A stretch of DNA of 64,000 nucleotides. Source: Bacteroidales bacterium (GTDB lineage: Bacteria; Bacteroidota; Bacteroidia; Bacteroidales; JAAYJT01). The DNA is taken from assembly GCA_014860575.1 (NCBI GenBank), contig JACZJK010000020.1:1-64000 (forward strand), written 5' to 3'. Positions 15,875 through 24,336 of the stretch are shown in pieces. Position 1 is the stretch's first letter. Every line of letters starts with the position of its first letter. Both the position numbers and the translations under genes were made by a program. The notes under the pieces were generated by a model. The model was not told the DNA's origin. It saw only the letters and a program-made list of their open reading frames with translations, and did not search any database.

Positions 15875-17056
15875 ATGGATCACAAAAAATCAGGTTTTAA
15901 CACAAAACTCATCCACGGAGGTGAAATCGAAGATGCATATGGCTCAGCCACAGTGCCTATTTATCAAACTTCCACCTTTTCTTTTGATAGCGCTGACCAT
16001 GGCGCAGAATGTTTCTCAGGTGAACGCAAGGGCTATATTTATACCCGCATTGGCAATCCAACCATTGATGCGTTGGAACGCCAGATTGCCCTGCTCGAAA
16101 ATGGATTTGGCGGCATTGCAGTCGGTTCGGGAATGGCTGCCGTTAACGTTATTTATCAGGGATTGCTTGCAAGCGGTGATCATATGATTTGTTCCGGAGC
16201 TGTTTATGGCCCGAGCCGGGCGGTGATGGAAAATCATTACCCTAAATACAAGGTTGAGAGCAGTTTTGTGAACACAGCCAACCTTGAAGAGGTCGAAAAA
16301 GCTTTCCGCTCCAATACCAAATTGCTTTTTATTGAAACCCCTGCCAACCCAACTATGGATGTTTCAGACATTACGGCTTGTGCAGAAATTGCACACCGCC
16401 ATGGCGCGTTACTGGCTGTTGACAATACTTTCTGCAGCCCTTACCTGCAAAAACCCCTTGACCTGGGAGCCGACATCGTGATGCACTCCATGACCAAGTT
16501 CATCAACGGTCACGCTGATATTGTAGCGGGTATTGTGATCGCAAAAGATCCGGTATTGTATAAGAGCTTAAGGAGCATCATGGTAAACATGGGCTGCAAT
16601 ATGGATCCCCACCAAGCGTATCTGGTGCTGAGAGGTGTAAAAACTTTGGGCATCCGTATTGACCGCGCCACAGAAAGCGCCCAAAAAGTTGCTGCTTTCC
16701 TGGAAGCCCATCCCAAAGTAGCCTGGATAAAATATCCCGGCTTACATTGTCATCCGCAATATGAACTGGCAAGAAGGCAAATGAAAGCCCCCGGTGCAAT
16801 GATCAGTTTTGGTTTACATGGTGGATTTACTGCGGCAAAATCGCTGATGGACAATGTGCATCTTGCCTTGCTGGCTGTTTCATTGGGTGGGGTTGAAACT
16901 TTGATCCAGCACCCGGCATCCATGACACATTCAAAAGTTTCTGTTGAACACAAAATTAAGGCTGGAATTACTGATGACTTGGTACGTTTGGCGGTGGGCA
17001 TTGAGGATGTGGATGATATTATTGAAGACCTGAATGCTGCACTCAAGAAATCTTGA
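15875..17056 (+). CDS. Cys/Met metabolism PLP enzyme (methionine gamma-lyase-like)
   Basis: Fold-type I PLP enzyme of 393 residues. The PLP lysine is K208 in SMTKFINGHAD; other family blocks are YTRIGNPT near 51-58, GSGMAAV near 83-89 and ETPANPTMD near 151-159. Sequence blocks favour methionine gamma-lyase or O-acetylhomoserine sulfhydrylase over cystathionine gamma-synthase. The VYGPS stretch has no cysteine where bacterial methionine gamma-lyases usually have YGC, so substrate preference is uncertain. Products would include thiols or H2S, fitting the sulfur/Fe-S theme of the block upstream. Confidence 0.85.
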   Translation: MDHKKSGFNTKLIHGGEIEDAYGSATVPIYQTSTFSFDSADHGAECFSGERKGYIYTRIGNPTIDALERQIALLENGFGGIAVGSGMAAVNVIYQGLLASGDHMICSGAVYGPSRAVMENHYPKYKVESSFVNTANLEEVEKAFRSNTKLLFIETPANPTMDVSDITACAEIAHRHGALLAVDNTFCSPYLQKPLDLGADIVMHSMTKFINGHADIVAGIVIAKDPVLYKSLRSIMVNMGCNMDPHQAYLVLRGVKTLGIRIDRATESAQKVAAFLEAHPKVAWIKYPGLHCHPQYELARRQMKAPGAMISFGLHGGFTAAKSLMDNVHLALLAVSLGGVETLIQHPASMTHSKVSVEHKIKAGITDDLVRLAVGIEDVDDIIEDLNAALKKS

Positions 17057-17112
17057 AATTCCTTCTTTGGAGCTTAATTTTGAGGTTCTAATTTTTATTG
17101 AATATCATAATT

Positions 17113-17628
17113 ATGCAAGGCTATATTCATGTTTACACCGGTAACGGAAAAGGCAAAACCACTGCTGCCTTAGGATTGGCTTTGCGTGCGGCAGGTGCCG
17201 GCAAAAAGGTTTTCATTGCCCAGTTTGTAAAAGGCATGCACTACGCTGAACTGGATGCCCTGAAACGGTTCGAACCTGAAATAACACTGAAGCAATACGG
17301 CCGCGATTGCTTTATCAGGCATGAACCCCAGGAAGAGGATTTCGCTCTTGCAAAACAGGGATTAGCAGAAGTTGCTGAAAAAATCAGATCGGGATTGTAT
17401 GATGTGGTGATCTTGGATGAAGGATGTATAGCTTTGTATTACAAACTATTCTTGCTGAGCGATTTACTGGATATTATCATTTTAAGGCCTGAATCCATGG
17501 ATATTGTGATTACAGGCCGATATGCTCCACCTGAACTTATTGAGGTGGCTGACCTGGTTACTGAAATGAGAGAAGTGAAACATTATTATCAGCAAGGCGT
17601 GGAAGCCAGGGAGGGTATTGAGTTTTAG
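17113..17628 (+). CDS. cobO: cob(I)alamin adenosyltransferase (CobO/BtuR type)
   Basis: Protein of 171 residues that transfers the adenosyl group of ATP to cob(I)alamin. The P-loop is GNGKGKTT at 10-17, right at the N-terminus as in CobA/CobO; VVILDEGCIALYY near 97-109 replaces the usual VILDE(I/V)N segment and VITGRYAPPELIEVADLVTEM near 140-160 is typical. ATG at 17113 is preferred to a TTG at 17098. It may supply adenosylcobalamin to B12-dependent enzymes elsewhere; no other cobalamin gene is seen here. Confidence 0.9.
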   Translation: MQGYIHVYTGNGKGKTTAALGLALRAAGAGKKVFIAQFVKGMHYAELDALKRFEPEITLKQYGRDCFIRHEPQEEDFALAKQGLAEVAEKIRSGLYDVVILDEGCIALYYKLFLLSDLLDIIILRPESMDIVITGRYAPPELIEVADLVTEMREVKHYYQQGVEAREGIEF

Positions 17629-17787
17629 GTTGCGGTCCCAATCGGAGGTAAAAACATAGAAATAATCGAAAGCATTCAATTGATTGAAGACGTGGACATG
17701 GTTGATGGCACAACGCTTCTTGACAATAATCCCTTTGTTCTATCTTTTGATGTTCGCAAAATTTTAAAAGCCGGCTCGCTCAGTTGA
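17629..17787 (+). other. open stretch after cobO, possible gene remnant
   Basis: A 52-codon open stretch begins immediately after the cobO TAG in the same frame and ends with TGA at 17785. Its translation (...LIEDVDMVDGTTLLDNNPFV...) looks protein-like in composition, but it has no start with a convincing signal and I do not recognise it. It may be the tail of a decayed gene or chance. Confidence 0.2.
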
Positions 17788-17800
17788 AAAGGAAACCTTA

Positions 17801-17848
17801 TTTAAACTGGTCGTGCCGACGGAAGGTTCGGCAAATAGCCTGTTTAAA
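17801..17848. repeat. nested inverted repeat upstream of ccoI
   Basis: TTTAAACTGG (17801-17810) pairs with CCTGTTTAAA (17839-17848) with one mismatch, enclosing a second perfect stem TGCCGA (17814-17819) / TCGGCA (17828-17833). The 48-base hairpin ends 13 bases before the ccoI -7 box, so it could be a regulator site or a terminator-like boundary between cobO and ccoI. Confidence 0.55.
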
Positions 17849-17861
17849 CCACCATAATGGT

Positions 17862-17869
17862 TACTTTTG
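17862..17869 (+). promoter_or_regulatory. -7 element of ccoI promoter
   Basis: TACTTTTG fits TAnnTTTG and lies 54 bases before the ccoI ATG. A short dyad AACCACCATAATGGTT (17847-17862) overlaps its upstream edge. Confidence 0.5.
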
Positions 17870-17922
17870 CCGCCGCCAGGTTTTTATTGCTGAAGTTCTA
17901 AATTCAAATCTTCATCAATCTC

Positions 17923-20313
17923 ATGAGCCAATTAGTGTGCGAGCATTGCGGGGCTGATTGCGGTTCAAGCCCAGTTGTATGGAACGCTAAGCAGTTTTGC
18001 TGCTACGGCTGTAAAACGGTCTATGAAATCCTGCACGAAAAGGACCTGGGTCAATATTACGATATCCAGCCTGCACCAGGCATCAGAATTGAGAACCCGC
18101 AGCAACTAAAGAAATTTGCCTTTCTCGATAACCCGGAAATTGCCGAAAAACTTATTGGGTTCAAAGATGGGAACACTTCAAAAACAACTTTTTTTATTCC
18201 CACCATCCATTGTGCCTCCTGCATCTGGTTGCTCGAACACCTGAATACACTTCATCCGGGAATTACATTTTCGGATGTGAATTTTCCTAAAAAGGAAGTG
18301 CATATCACTTTCAACAACGATCAGCTTACAATCAGGCAATTAGCAGAATTGCTCTCGGCCATACATTATGTTCCTGAAATTACCCTCGACAGGCTAGAAA
18401 CCAAGAAACCAGGCAAGACCAATCGCAGTTTGCTGATCAAAATCGGGGTCGCATCATTTAGTTTCCTGAACATCATGATGTACAGCTTCCCTGAATACCT
18501 CCCGGGAGGCGATTTGCTGGAGCAGGATTTTAAGGATATTTTCGGATGGCTTAGCTTTTTCCTGATCCTGCCTGTGGTTTTTTACAGCGCCAATGATTAT
18601 TATTTGTCAGCATGGAAAGGATTAAAGCACAAAATAATCAGCATTGATGTGCCTATCACCTTGGGCATTCTGGCATTGTTTCTCCAAAGTAGTTGGGAAG
18701 TATTTAACGGCAACGGCATTGGTTATATGGATTCGCTGGCTGGCTTGATCTTTTTTCTTCTGATAGGCAAATGGTACCAGGAAAAAACTTACCAGGCCTT
18801 GTCGTTTGAACGCAACTATAAATCTTATTTCCCGGTGGCTGTGACACGGATTGATGGTGTTGACGAAAGCATTACATTGATCAGTGAATTGCGCAAAGGC
18901 GACCGGATCCTGGTTCGAAACATGGAGCTGATACCTGCCGATGCCCGAATTGTAAAGGGAAAGGGAAACATTGACTATTCGTTTGTTACTGGTGAAGCAC
19001 TGCCGGTTCCCAAAAATGAAGGAGATTTCATTTATGCCGGAGGCAGGCAGGTGGGCAGTTCAATTGAACTGAATATTGAAAAAGAAGTTGAGCAGAGTTA
19101 TCTCACACAACTCTGGAACCAGAAAAGTTTCAGGGATGAAAAATCTTTACTGAAAACCCACGTGAATATGGTGAGCCATTATTTCACCATAGCGGTTCTC
19201 ATGATTGCTTTCACGGCATTTTTTTATTGGTTGCAAAAGGATTTGTCTACCGCTGTGTATGTTTTTGCTTCCGTGCTCATCATTGCCTGCCCCTGCGCAT
19301 TGGCGCTAACAGTTCCTTTCGCTTTTGGGACCACCATGCGGGTTTTTGGCCGTCGGGGTTTCTATCTTAAAAAAACCGATGTTGTTGAGCAGATTTACCG
19401 AACCAATTCGATTGTGTTTGATAAGACCGGAACCATCACCATTAACCGCGAAGTTGATGTGAAATTTCAGGGTGCGGATCTTTCCTCTGAAGATAAGAAC
19501 CTATTGCATTCCCTTGTAAAGCACTCGTCTCATCCCCTCAGCATCACACTGAAAGAGTTCCTAAAGGATCATCAAGCCATCGAACCAGACAGCTACGAGG
19601 AAATTCCCGGGATGGGAATTACAGGCAAATTTGGAGAAGTAAGGATCAATATTGGTTCGAAACAATTCGTTACCGGAACCTCTGACGATATCAGCATTAC
19701 CGAAAGCCGGGTTTATATTAGCATTAATAACCAGATGAGAGGGCATTTTTCGATCAGCAATGTTTACCGCGATGGGCTGAAGGAAGTTATTGCCAGGCTT
19801 GGTAAAAAATATCAACTTCACCTGATCTCGGGCGATAATGAAGCCGAGAAACAACGTTTGACATCTATTTTTGGATCCAGTGCAAGCATTCATTTTAATC
19901 AAAGTCCTACGGATAAAAAAGCTTATATCATGGAATTACAGAACCGGGGTGAAAAAGTGCTTATGATCGGCGACGGCTTGAACGATGCGGGCGCCCTGGC
20001 GGCAAGCGATACAGGCATTACCATTGCCGATGATGTGTTCAGTTTTTCCCCTGCCTGCGATGCCATCATGTCCTCATCCATGTTCGGGCAACTTGATCGC
20101 TTTATTGCATTCACACGCAGCAGTTTCGCAGTGGTCAGATCCAGTTTTGTGATTTCCCTCATCTACAATTTGGTTGGGCTTTCTTTTGCCGTTTCGGCCA
20201 TGTTATCTCCATTGATTGCTGCCATCCTGATGCCCCTCAGTTCTATCACTGTGGTTGCATTTGCTACTTTATCGGTTAACTGGCTCGCAAAACGCAAACT
20301 TCCGGTTTCGTAA
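17923..20313 (+). CDS. ccoI: copper-translocating P1B-type ATPase, CcoI/FixI type
   Basis: Membrane copper pump of 796 residues for cbb3 oxidase assembly. Domains in order: N-terminal cysteine-rich metal-binding region (CEHCGADC near 6-13, CCYGCK near 26-31) typical of cbb3-linked ATPases, a heavy-metal domain with CASC at 97-100, transmembrane segments from about 170, the CPC metal site at 456-458, phosphorylation site DKTGT at 500-504 and hinge GDGLNDAGALAASDTG near 685-700. The cbb3 structural genes follow, which supports CcoI rather than a detoxifying CopA. Full length for the family. Confidence 0.93.
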   Translation: MSQLVCEHCGADCGSSPVVWNAKQFCCYGCKTVYEILHEKDLGQYYDIQPAPGIRIENPQQLKKFAFLDNPEIAEKLIGFKDGNTSKTTFFIPTIHCASCIWLLEHLNTLHPGITFSDVNFPKKEVHITFNNDQLTIRQLAELLSAIHYVPEITLDRLETKKPGKTNRSLLIKIGVASFSFLNIMMYSFPEYLPGGDLLEQDFKDIFGWLSFFLILPVVFYSANDYYLSAWKGLKHKIISIDVPITLGILALFLQSSWEVFNGNGIGYMDSLAGLIFFLLIGKWYQEKTYQALSFERNYKSYFPVAVTRIDGVDESITLISELRKGDRILVRNMELIPADARIVKGKGNIDYSFVTGEALPVPKNEGDFIYAGGRQVGSSIELNIEKEVEQSYLTQLWNQKSFRDEKSLLKTHVNMVSHYFTIAVLMIAFTAFFYWLQKDLSTAVYVFASVLIIACPCALALTVPFAFGTTMRVFGRRGFYLKKTDVVEQIYRTNSIVFDKTGTITINREVDVKFQGADLSSEDKNLLHSLVKHSSHPLSITLKEFLKDHQAIEPDSYEEIPGMGITGKFGEVRINIGSKQFVTGTSDDISITESRVYISINNQMRGHFSISNVYRDGLKEVIARLGKKYQLHLISGDNEAEKQRLTSIFGSSASIHFNQSPTDKKAYIMELQNRGEKVLMIGDGLNDAGALAASDTGITIADDVFSFSPACDAIMSSSMFGQLDRFIAFTRSSFAVVRSSFVISLIYNLVGLSFAVSAMLSPLIAAILMPLSSITVVAFATLSVNWLAKRKLPVS

Positions 20314-20352
20314 AAATGCAGCCTTATTTCCGGGCTTGAATGAAAAACCTTT

Positions 20353-20381
20353 CACTCCAGCTATTTAGAATTTACCTGAAT
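20353..20381. repeat. direct repeat copy 1 in ccoI-ccoS spacer
   Basis: CACTCCAGCTATTTAGAA with following TTTACCTGAAT matches the copy at 20790-20819 with about three changes. The pair brackets roughly 410 bases of structured noncoding DNA. Confidence 0.55.
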
Positions 20382-20789
20382 CAAGGCAGGTCGGCGCCAG
20401 CATCCCGATAGGTTTTATCCGTCAGACCGCTTACTTCGACCAGGCTCAGCACAAGCGAAGCAGTCGGACGGGTAAGCAAAACGTATGCGAAGTGCTAAAC
20501 GGCATTATAAAAACTCCGTAGCAATACAAGGAAGGTTTTGCAGGGTAAGCACTGAGAAAGCTACCAGACTAAATTACGAAGACAAACGCTTGCATTTCTC
20601 AGTGCGGGCCTTGCGCCAGCAGCAAGCAGAGTGCCGTGGTGAACACAATACTATGAAAAACAAATGTTATCCGCGGAACGGTTCGTGCTGCGCGGCCATA
20701 ACCTGACGTAGTATTCAAGGAGTTTTTATAAAGCCTTGAACTTTTTGTAACTTTTTGGTTCAAGCCAAAAAGTTTGTTAGTGCATTTTC

Positions 20790-20819
20790 CACTCCGGCTA
20801 TTTAGAACTTATCTGAATT
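20790..20819. repeat. direct repeat copy 2 in ccoI-ccoS spacer
   Basis: CCACTCCGGCTATTTAGAAC and following TTATCTGAAT repeats the element at 20353-20381. It lies just upstream of the ccoS promoter. Confidence 0.55.
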
Positions 20820-20852
20820 AGCTGGCGCTTAACATAGTGTGAAATCTTTATA

Positions 20853-20860
20853 TATTTTTG
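20853..20860 (+). promoter_or_regulatory. -7 element of ccoS-ccoNO operon promoter
   Basis: TATTTTTG fits TAnnTTTG, 37 bases before the ccoS ATG at 20897. Its position rules out the upstream alternative start at 20858. Confidence 0.5.
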
Positions 20861-20896
20861 TCTCAGTTTCTAGCAAACAGGAGCAACAATACTGAA

Positions 20897-21085
20897 ATGT
20901 CTGCCATCATTTTTCTAATCATCATTGGGATCATTGTAGCCGCCGGTTTTCTTGCAGCCTTTATATGGGCTGTGAAAAGCGGGCAGTACGATGATGATTA
21001 TTCTCCATCGGTAAGAATGCTTTTTGAGAAGAAACCAAAGCAAGATATACAATCAGAAGAGGTTCAAACAGAAAAACAACAATAA
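20897..21085 (+). CDS. ccoS: cbb3 oxidase maturation protein CcoS
   Basis: Small membrane protein of 62 residues: one transmembrane helix (about 3-25, IIFLIIIGIIVAAGFLAAFIW) followed by SGQYDDDYSPSVRMLF, the conserved CcoS tail. It is needed for haem/copper insertion into cbb3 oxidase in other bacteria. ATG 20897 gives the usual family length. It is 15 bases upstream of ccoNO. Confidence 0.9.
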   Translation: MSAIIFLIIIGIIVAAGFLAAFIWAVKSGQYDDDYSPSVRMLFEKKPKQDIQSEEVQTEKQQ

Positions 21086-21100
21086 CAAATTCATACCTGT

Positions 21101-23242
21101 ATGGAGCTACAAAAGTTTACCTACGATAACAAAATCTCGCGCCTGTTCCTGAATGCCACTGTTTTTTGGGGCATCATAGCAGTACTTGTGGGATTAACAA
21201 TAGCTATTGAACTGGTGGTTCCCTTGCTAACCAATGGGGTTTCATTTCTTTCATTCGGACGGTTAAGGCCATTGCATACCAATGCAGCCATTTTTGCCTT
21301 TGTTGGAAATGCAATTTTCATGGGGATTTACTATTCTTTACCCCGCTTGCTCAAGACGCAGATTTACAGTCAGACGCTGGGGCTGATCAATTTCTGGGGC
21401 TGGCAGTTGATCATAGTGGCAGCGGCTGTTTCGTTACCGCTTGGTATCACAGTTGGAAAAGAATACGCCGAACTGGAGTGGCCGATTGATATAGCTATTG
21501 CTGTTATCTGGGTCGTGTTTGGCCTGAACCTGATCATGACCACTGTAAAGCGAAGGGTCAAACATATCTATGTTGCCATCTGGTTTTACATCGCCACCTT
21601 TGTTACGGTGGCTGTATTGCATATTGTGAACTCAATCAATATACCTGTTTCATTACTAAAGAGTTACCCGGTTTATGCAGGCATTCAGGATGCGCTGGTG
21701 CAATGGTGGTATGGCCACAATGCAGTTGCTTTTTTTCTGACCACACCTTTTTTAGGGCTGATGTATTATTTTGTACCCAAAGCTGCGAACCGCCCCGTTT
21801 ATTCCTACAGGCTTTCCATTATCCATTTCTGGTCGCTGATTTTCCTTTACATCTGGGCTGGGCCACACCATTTGTTGTATTCTTCTTTGCCTGATTGGGC
21901 TCAGGCATTGGGTGTAGTATTTTCCGTGATGCTCATAGCGCCATCCTGGGGTGGAACAGTGAATGGCCTGCTTACCTTGCGTGGTGCATGGGATAAAGTG
22001 AGAAGAGACCCGGTTCTAAAAATGTTTGTTGTAGCTATTACAGCTTATGGTATGGCAACTTTTGAGGGGCCGTTGCTTTCGTTCAAAACCGTAAATGCAC
22101 TCAGCCATTTCACTGACTGGACCATCGCGCACGTTCATATTGGCGCGTTAGGCTGGAACGGTATGCTCACTTTTGGAATGATTTACTGGCTGATGCCCAG
22201 GTTGTATAAAACCAAACTATGGAGCGTGAAGATGGCCAACGCTCATTTCTGGCTGGCAACCACCGGTATGCTTTTCTTTGCTGTTCCACTGTATTTTGCC
22301 GGCATCACCCAAAGCCTGATGTGGAAAGAGTTTACGGAAGAAGGGTTTTTGAAGTACCCCAATTTCATGGAAACAGTGGTGCAGATTCTGCCCATGTATA
22401 TCCTTCGCATTTTTGGCGGAACCTTATACGTCACTGGTATTGTATTGCTGATAATAAATGTGATCAAGACGGCCGGGATTGGGAAGTTTGTCCGTTTTGA
22501 AGATGACCAGGCACCTGCTCTGAACCCTGAAACCCTCACCGATCGCGGTCACCGGGGACTTGAATCCAGACCGGTGCAATTTACGATTCTTGCATTGTTT
22601 GTAATTCTTGTTGGAGGGATCGTACAGTTTGTACCTATGTTTATGATCAAATCAAATGTTCCTACCATTGAAGCCGTGAAACCTTACACTCCGCTTGAGT
22701 TGCATGGCCGCGACATTTATGTGCGGGAAGGATGTTACAATTGTCACAGTCAGATGGTGCGGCCATTCAGATCGGAAGTTGAACGCTATGGCGATTACTC
22801 CAAAGCCGGGGAAGTTGTCTATGATCATCCTTTCCAGTTTGGTTCCAAACGAACCGGACCCGACCTGGCAAGGGCAGGAGTGCCGGGCAGTCTTGTGAAT
22901 AAACCAAACTCATGGCATTTTACCCATTTTGACGATCCGCAAAAACTCATTCCCCAATCCATTATGCCGCCTTATCCCTGGCTCTATAAACGTGATCTGG
23001 ATGTGAGCACAACGGCAAAAAAAATCAGGGTAATGCAGTCATTGGGCGTTCCATATCCTGAAGAATATGATAAAATCGCCAATGAAGATCTTATGCAGCA
23101 AGCCAAAGTCATTGCCGATGGACTGCGCACTGATGGGTTTGAAAATGTGGATGGGAAAAAAGAAATTATTGCCCTCATAGCCTACATTCAAAGGCTTGGT
23201 CTGGACATCCACAGAACAGGAATTAACACAGAATCAAATTAG
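21101..23242 (+). CDS. ccoNO: fused cbb3 cytochrome c oxidase subunits I and II (CcoN-CcoO)
   Basis: Protein of 713 residues. Residues 1-about 470 are CcoN: H59 in RPLHTNAAIF (low-spin haem), WWYGHNAV near 204-211 (CuB), PHHLLY near 254-259 (CuB) and HVHIGALGWNG near 345-355 (haem ligands). Residues about 490-713 are CcoO: one membrane anchor, then a cytochrome c domain with CYNCH at 545-549 and a downstream Met ligand region near SIMPPYPW. CcoN-CcoO fusion is the usual Bacteroidota arrangement. It is the catalytic core of the high-affinity terminal oxidase, indicating microaerobic respiration. Confidence 0.95.
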   Translation: MELQKFTYDNKISRLFLNATVFWGIIAVLVGLTIAIELVVPLLTNGVSFLSFGRLRPLHTNAAIFAFVGNAIFMGIYYSLPRLLKTQIYSQTLGLINFWGWQLIIVAAAVSLPLGITVGKEYAELEWPIDIAIAVIWVVFGLNLIMTTVKRRVKHIYVAIWFYIATFVTVAVLHIVNSINIPVSLLKSYPVYAGIQDALVQWWYGHNAVAFFLTTPFLGLMYYFVPKAANRPVYSYRLSIIHFWSLIFLYIWAGPHHLLYSSLPDWAQALGVVFSVMLIAPSWGGTVNGLLTLRGAWDKVRRDPVLKMFVVAITAYGMATFEGPLLSFKTVNALSHFTDWTIAHVHIGALGWNGMLTFGMIYWLMPRLYKTKLWSVKMANAHFWLATTGMLFFAVPLYFAGITQSLMWKEFTEEGFLKYPNFMETVVQILPMYILRIFGGTLYVTGIVLLIINVIKTAGIGKFVRFEDDQAPALNPETLTDRGHRGLESRPVQFTILALFVILVGGIVQFVPMFMIKSNVPTIEAVKPYTPLELHGRDIYVREGCYNCHSQMVRPFRSEVERYGDYSKAGEVVYDHPFQFGSKRTGPDLARAGVPGSLVNKPNSWHFTHFDDPQKLIPQSIMPPYPWLYKRDLDVSTTAKKIRVMQSLGVPYPEEYDKIANEDLMQQAKVIADGLRTDGFENVDGKKEIIALIAYIQRLGLDIHRTGINTESN

Positions 23243-23249
23243 CAGCAAC

Positions 23250-23477
23250 ATGAGACTGGCACGAAGCGTACTCGATGATATTGCAGGTCTGGAAATCTAT
23301 GCCATCATTGGGATTCTTATATTCTTCACATTTTTTATTTTCCTTGTTATCTGGGTAATCCGGATGAAAAAACGTAAGGTGGAAGAATATAGCCGAATGC
23401 CGCTAGAGAGCGATGAAGATGATGATTTTTCAGGAACCGAAGATGAAACTGATATTGAGAAAACAAACAACAAGTAA
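23250..23477 (+). CDS. ccoQ: CcoQ-like small membrane protein
   Basis: Protein of 75 residues with one transmembrane helix (about 14-37, EIYAIIGILIFFTFFIFLVIWV), a basic stop-transfer segment RMKKRK and an acidic tail. Position between ccoNO and ccoP matches CcoQ, which stabilises the oxidase. The ATG at 23250 is eight bases after the ccoNO stop. Sequence identity of CcoQ is weak in general, so the call rests on topology and place. Confidence 0.75.
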   Translation: MRLARSVLDDIAGLEIYAIIGILIFFTFFIFLVIWVIRMKKRKVEEYSRMPLESDEDDDFSGTEDETDIEKTNNK

Positions 23478-23478
23478 G

Positions 23479-24087
23479 ATGACAACAGATAAAATACCCA
23501 ACGAAGAGCCTCAGGAAGATTATGAATACGATACCCTGACCAATGACCGGCTGCTCAAAGATCATGAGTATGATGGGATCAGAGAACTTGACAATTCCCC
23601 GCCATCATGGTTCAACCTTCTGTTTATAGTAACCATAGGGTTTGCAATAATTTACCTTTATACGCTGTGGATGTTCAAGCCCACGGGTTTGGTTCAGGAG
23701 ACAGAATTTGCCAAAGAAATGGCCCAGGCCAGCAGCATAAGATCGGCTGAGCCGGATGCAGGCAATTTTGAATTTGCCTTGCTGGATGATGAAAAATCAC
23801 TGGCAAGCGGAAAACAAACCTATGATAATATTTGTGCCGTTTGTCACCTGGTGGATGGGGGAGGGCTGGTAGGGCCAAACTTCACCGACAATTACTGGAT
23901 TCACGGCAATTCCGTTGAAGATATGTTTAAGATTGTAACCGAAGGCGTGATAGAAAAGGGTATGATCCCTTACCGCGACCAGCTCTCGCCACAGCAGCGC
24001 CTCGAAGTAATCGGCTATATTCTTGAAAAACTTGTAGGAACACAACCGGCAAATCCCAAAGCGCCCGAAGGCGAGATTTATGAGTAA
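23479..24087 (+). CDS. ccoP: cbb3 oxidase cytochrome c subunit CcoP (single haem)
   Basis: Protein of 202 residues from ATG 23479: an acidic N-terminus with YDGIRELDNSPPSW (the CcoP N-domain), one membrane helix about 45-67, then one cytochrome c domain with CAVCH near 120-124 and the Met ligand in KGMIPY near 164-169. Proteobacterial CcoP has two haem sites; only one is present, as is common in Bacteroidota. The gene starts two bases after the ccoQ stop. Confidence 0.92.
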   Translation: MTTDKIPNEEPQEDYEYDTLTNDRLLKDHEYDGIRELDNSPPSWFNLLFIVTIGFAIIYLYTLWMFKPTGLVQETEFAKEMAQASSIRSAEPDAGNFEFALLDDEKSLASGKQTYDNICAVCHLVDGGGLVGPNFTDNYWIHGNSVEDMFKIVTEGVIEKGMIPYRDQLSPQQRLEVIGYILEKLVGTQPANPKAPEGEIYE

Positions 24088-24104
24088 ATAAATACAGTTG
24101 GTTT

Positions 24105-24290
24105 TGTTTCATTCTTACTAAGAATCAAAACCCCTAAACGCATAACCCTATCAACCATGAACCTCGAACCTTGTAACTTGAAAAAATAATATAACATATA
24201 ACAATAGAACAATAGAACATTCGAATTATGAATCCCGAACCAGCAACCAGCAACCCGTAACCGGCAACTAACTCCTAGACCCCCTAAACC
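24105..24290. repeat. word-like spacer repeats between ccoP and ccoG
   Basis: Low-complexity tract with AACAATAGAACAATAGAAC, then ATTCGAATTATGAATCCCG, and CAGCAACCAGCAACC words. The AGAACATTCGAATTATGAA block recurs almost exactly at 60658-60676, and related words occur inverted at 30000-30075. Confidence 0.6.
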
Positions 24291-24336
24291 CTCCAAACAC
24301 ATCTACCAACCCTCGCTCCCTATCTACATTCAATCC

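Larger units (their letters stand above)
20314..20896. other. 583-base spacer with structured repeats, no gene seen
   Basis: No convincing coding region; the 73-codon open frame at 20485 has unnatural composition. It contains a degenerate direct repeat (20353-20381 and 20790-20819), a hairpin near 20418-20472 with the CAGGCTCAGC core seen in REP-like elements, and an 11-bp inverted repeat GCACTGAGAAA (20549-20559) / TTTCTCAGTGC (20595-20605). Confidence 0.5.

Noticed and set aside
17629-17787. CobO longer by stop-codon readthrough
   Set aside because: CobO already has the usual family length, and no recoding signal is visible after the TAG.
20485-20706. 73-codon open frame in the ccoI-ccoS spacer
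   Set aside because: Composition is unlike the neighbouring proteins, it runs through hairpin and repeat sequence, and it has no recognisable motif.
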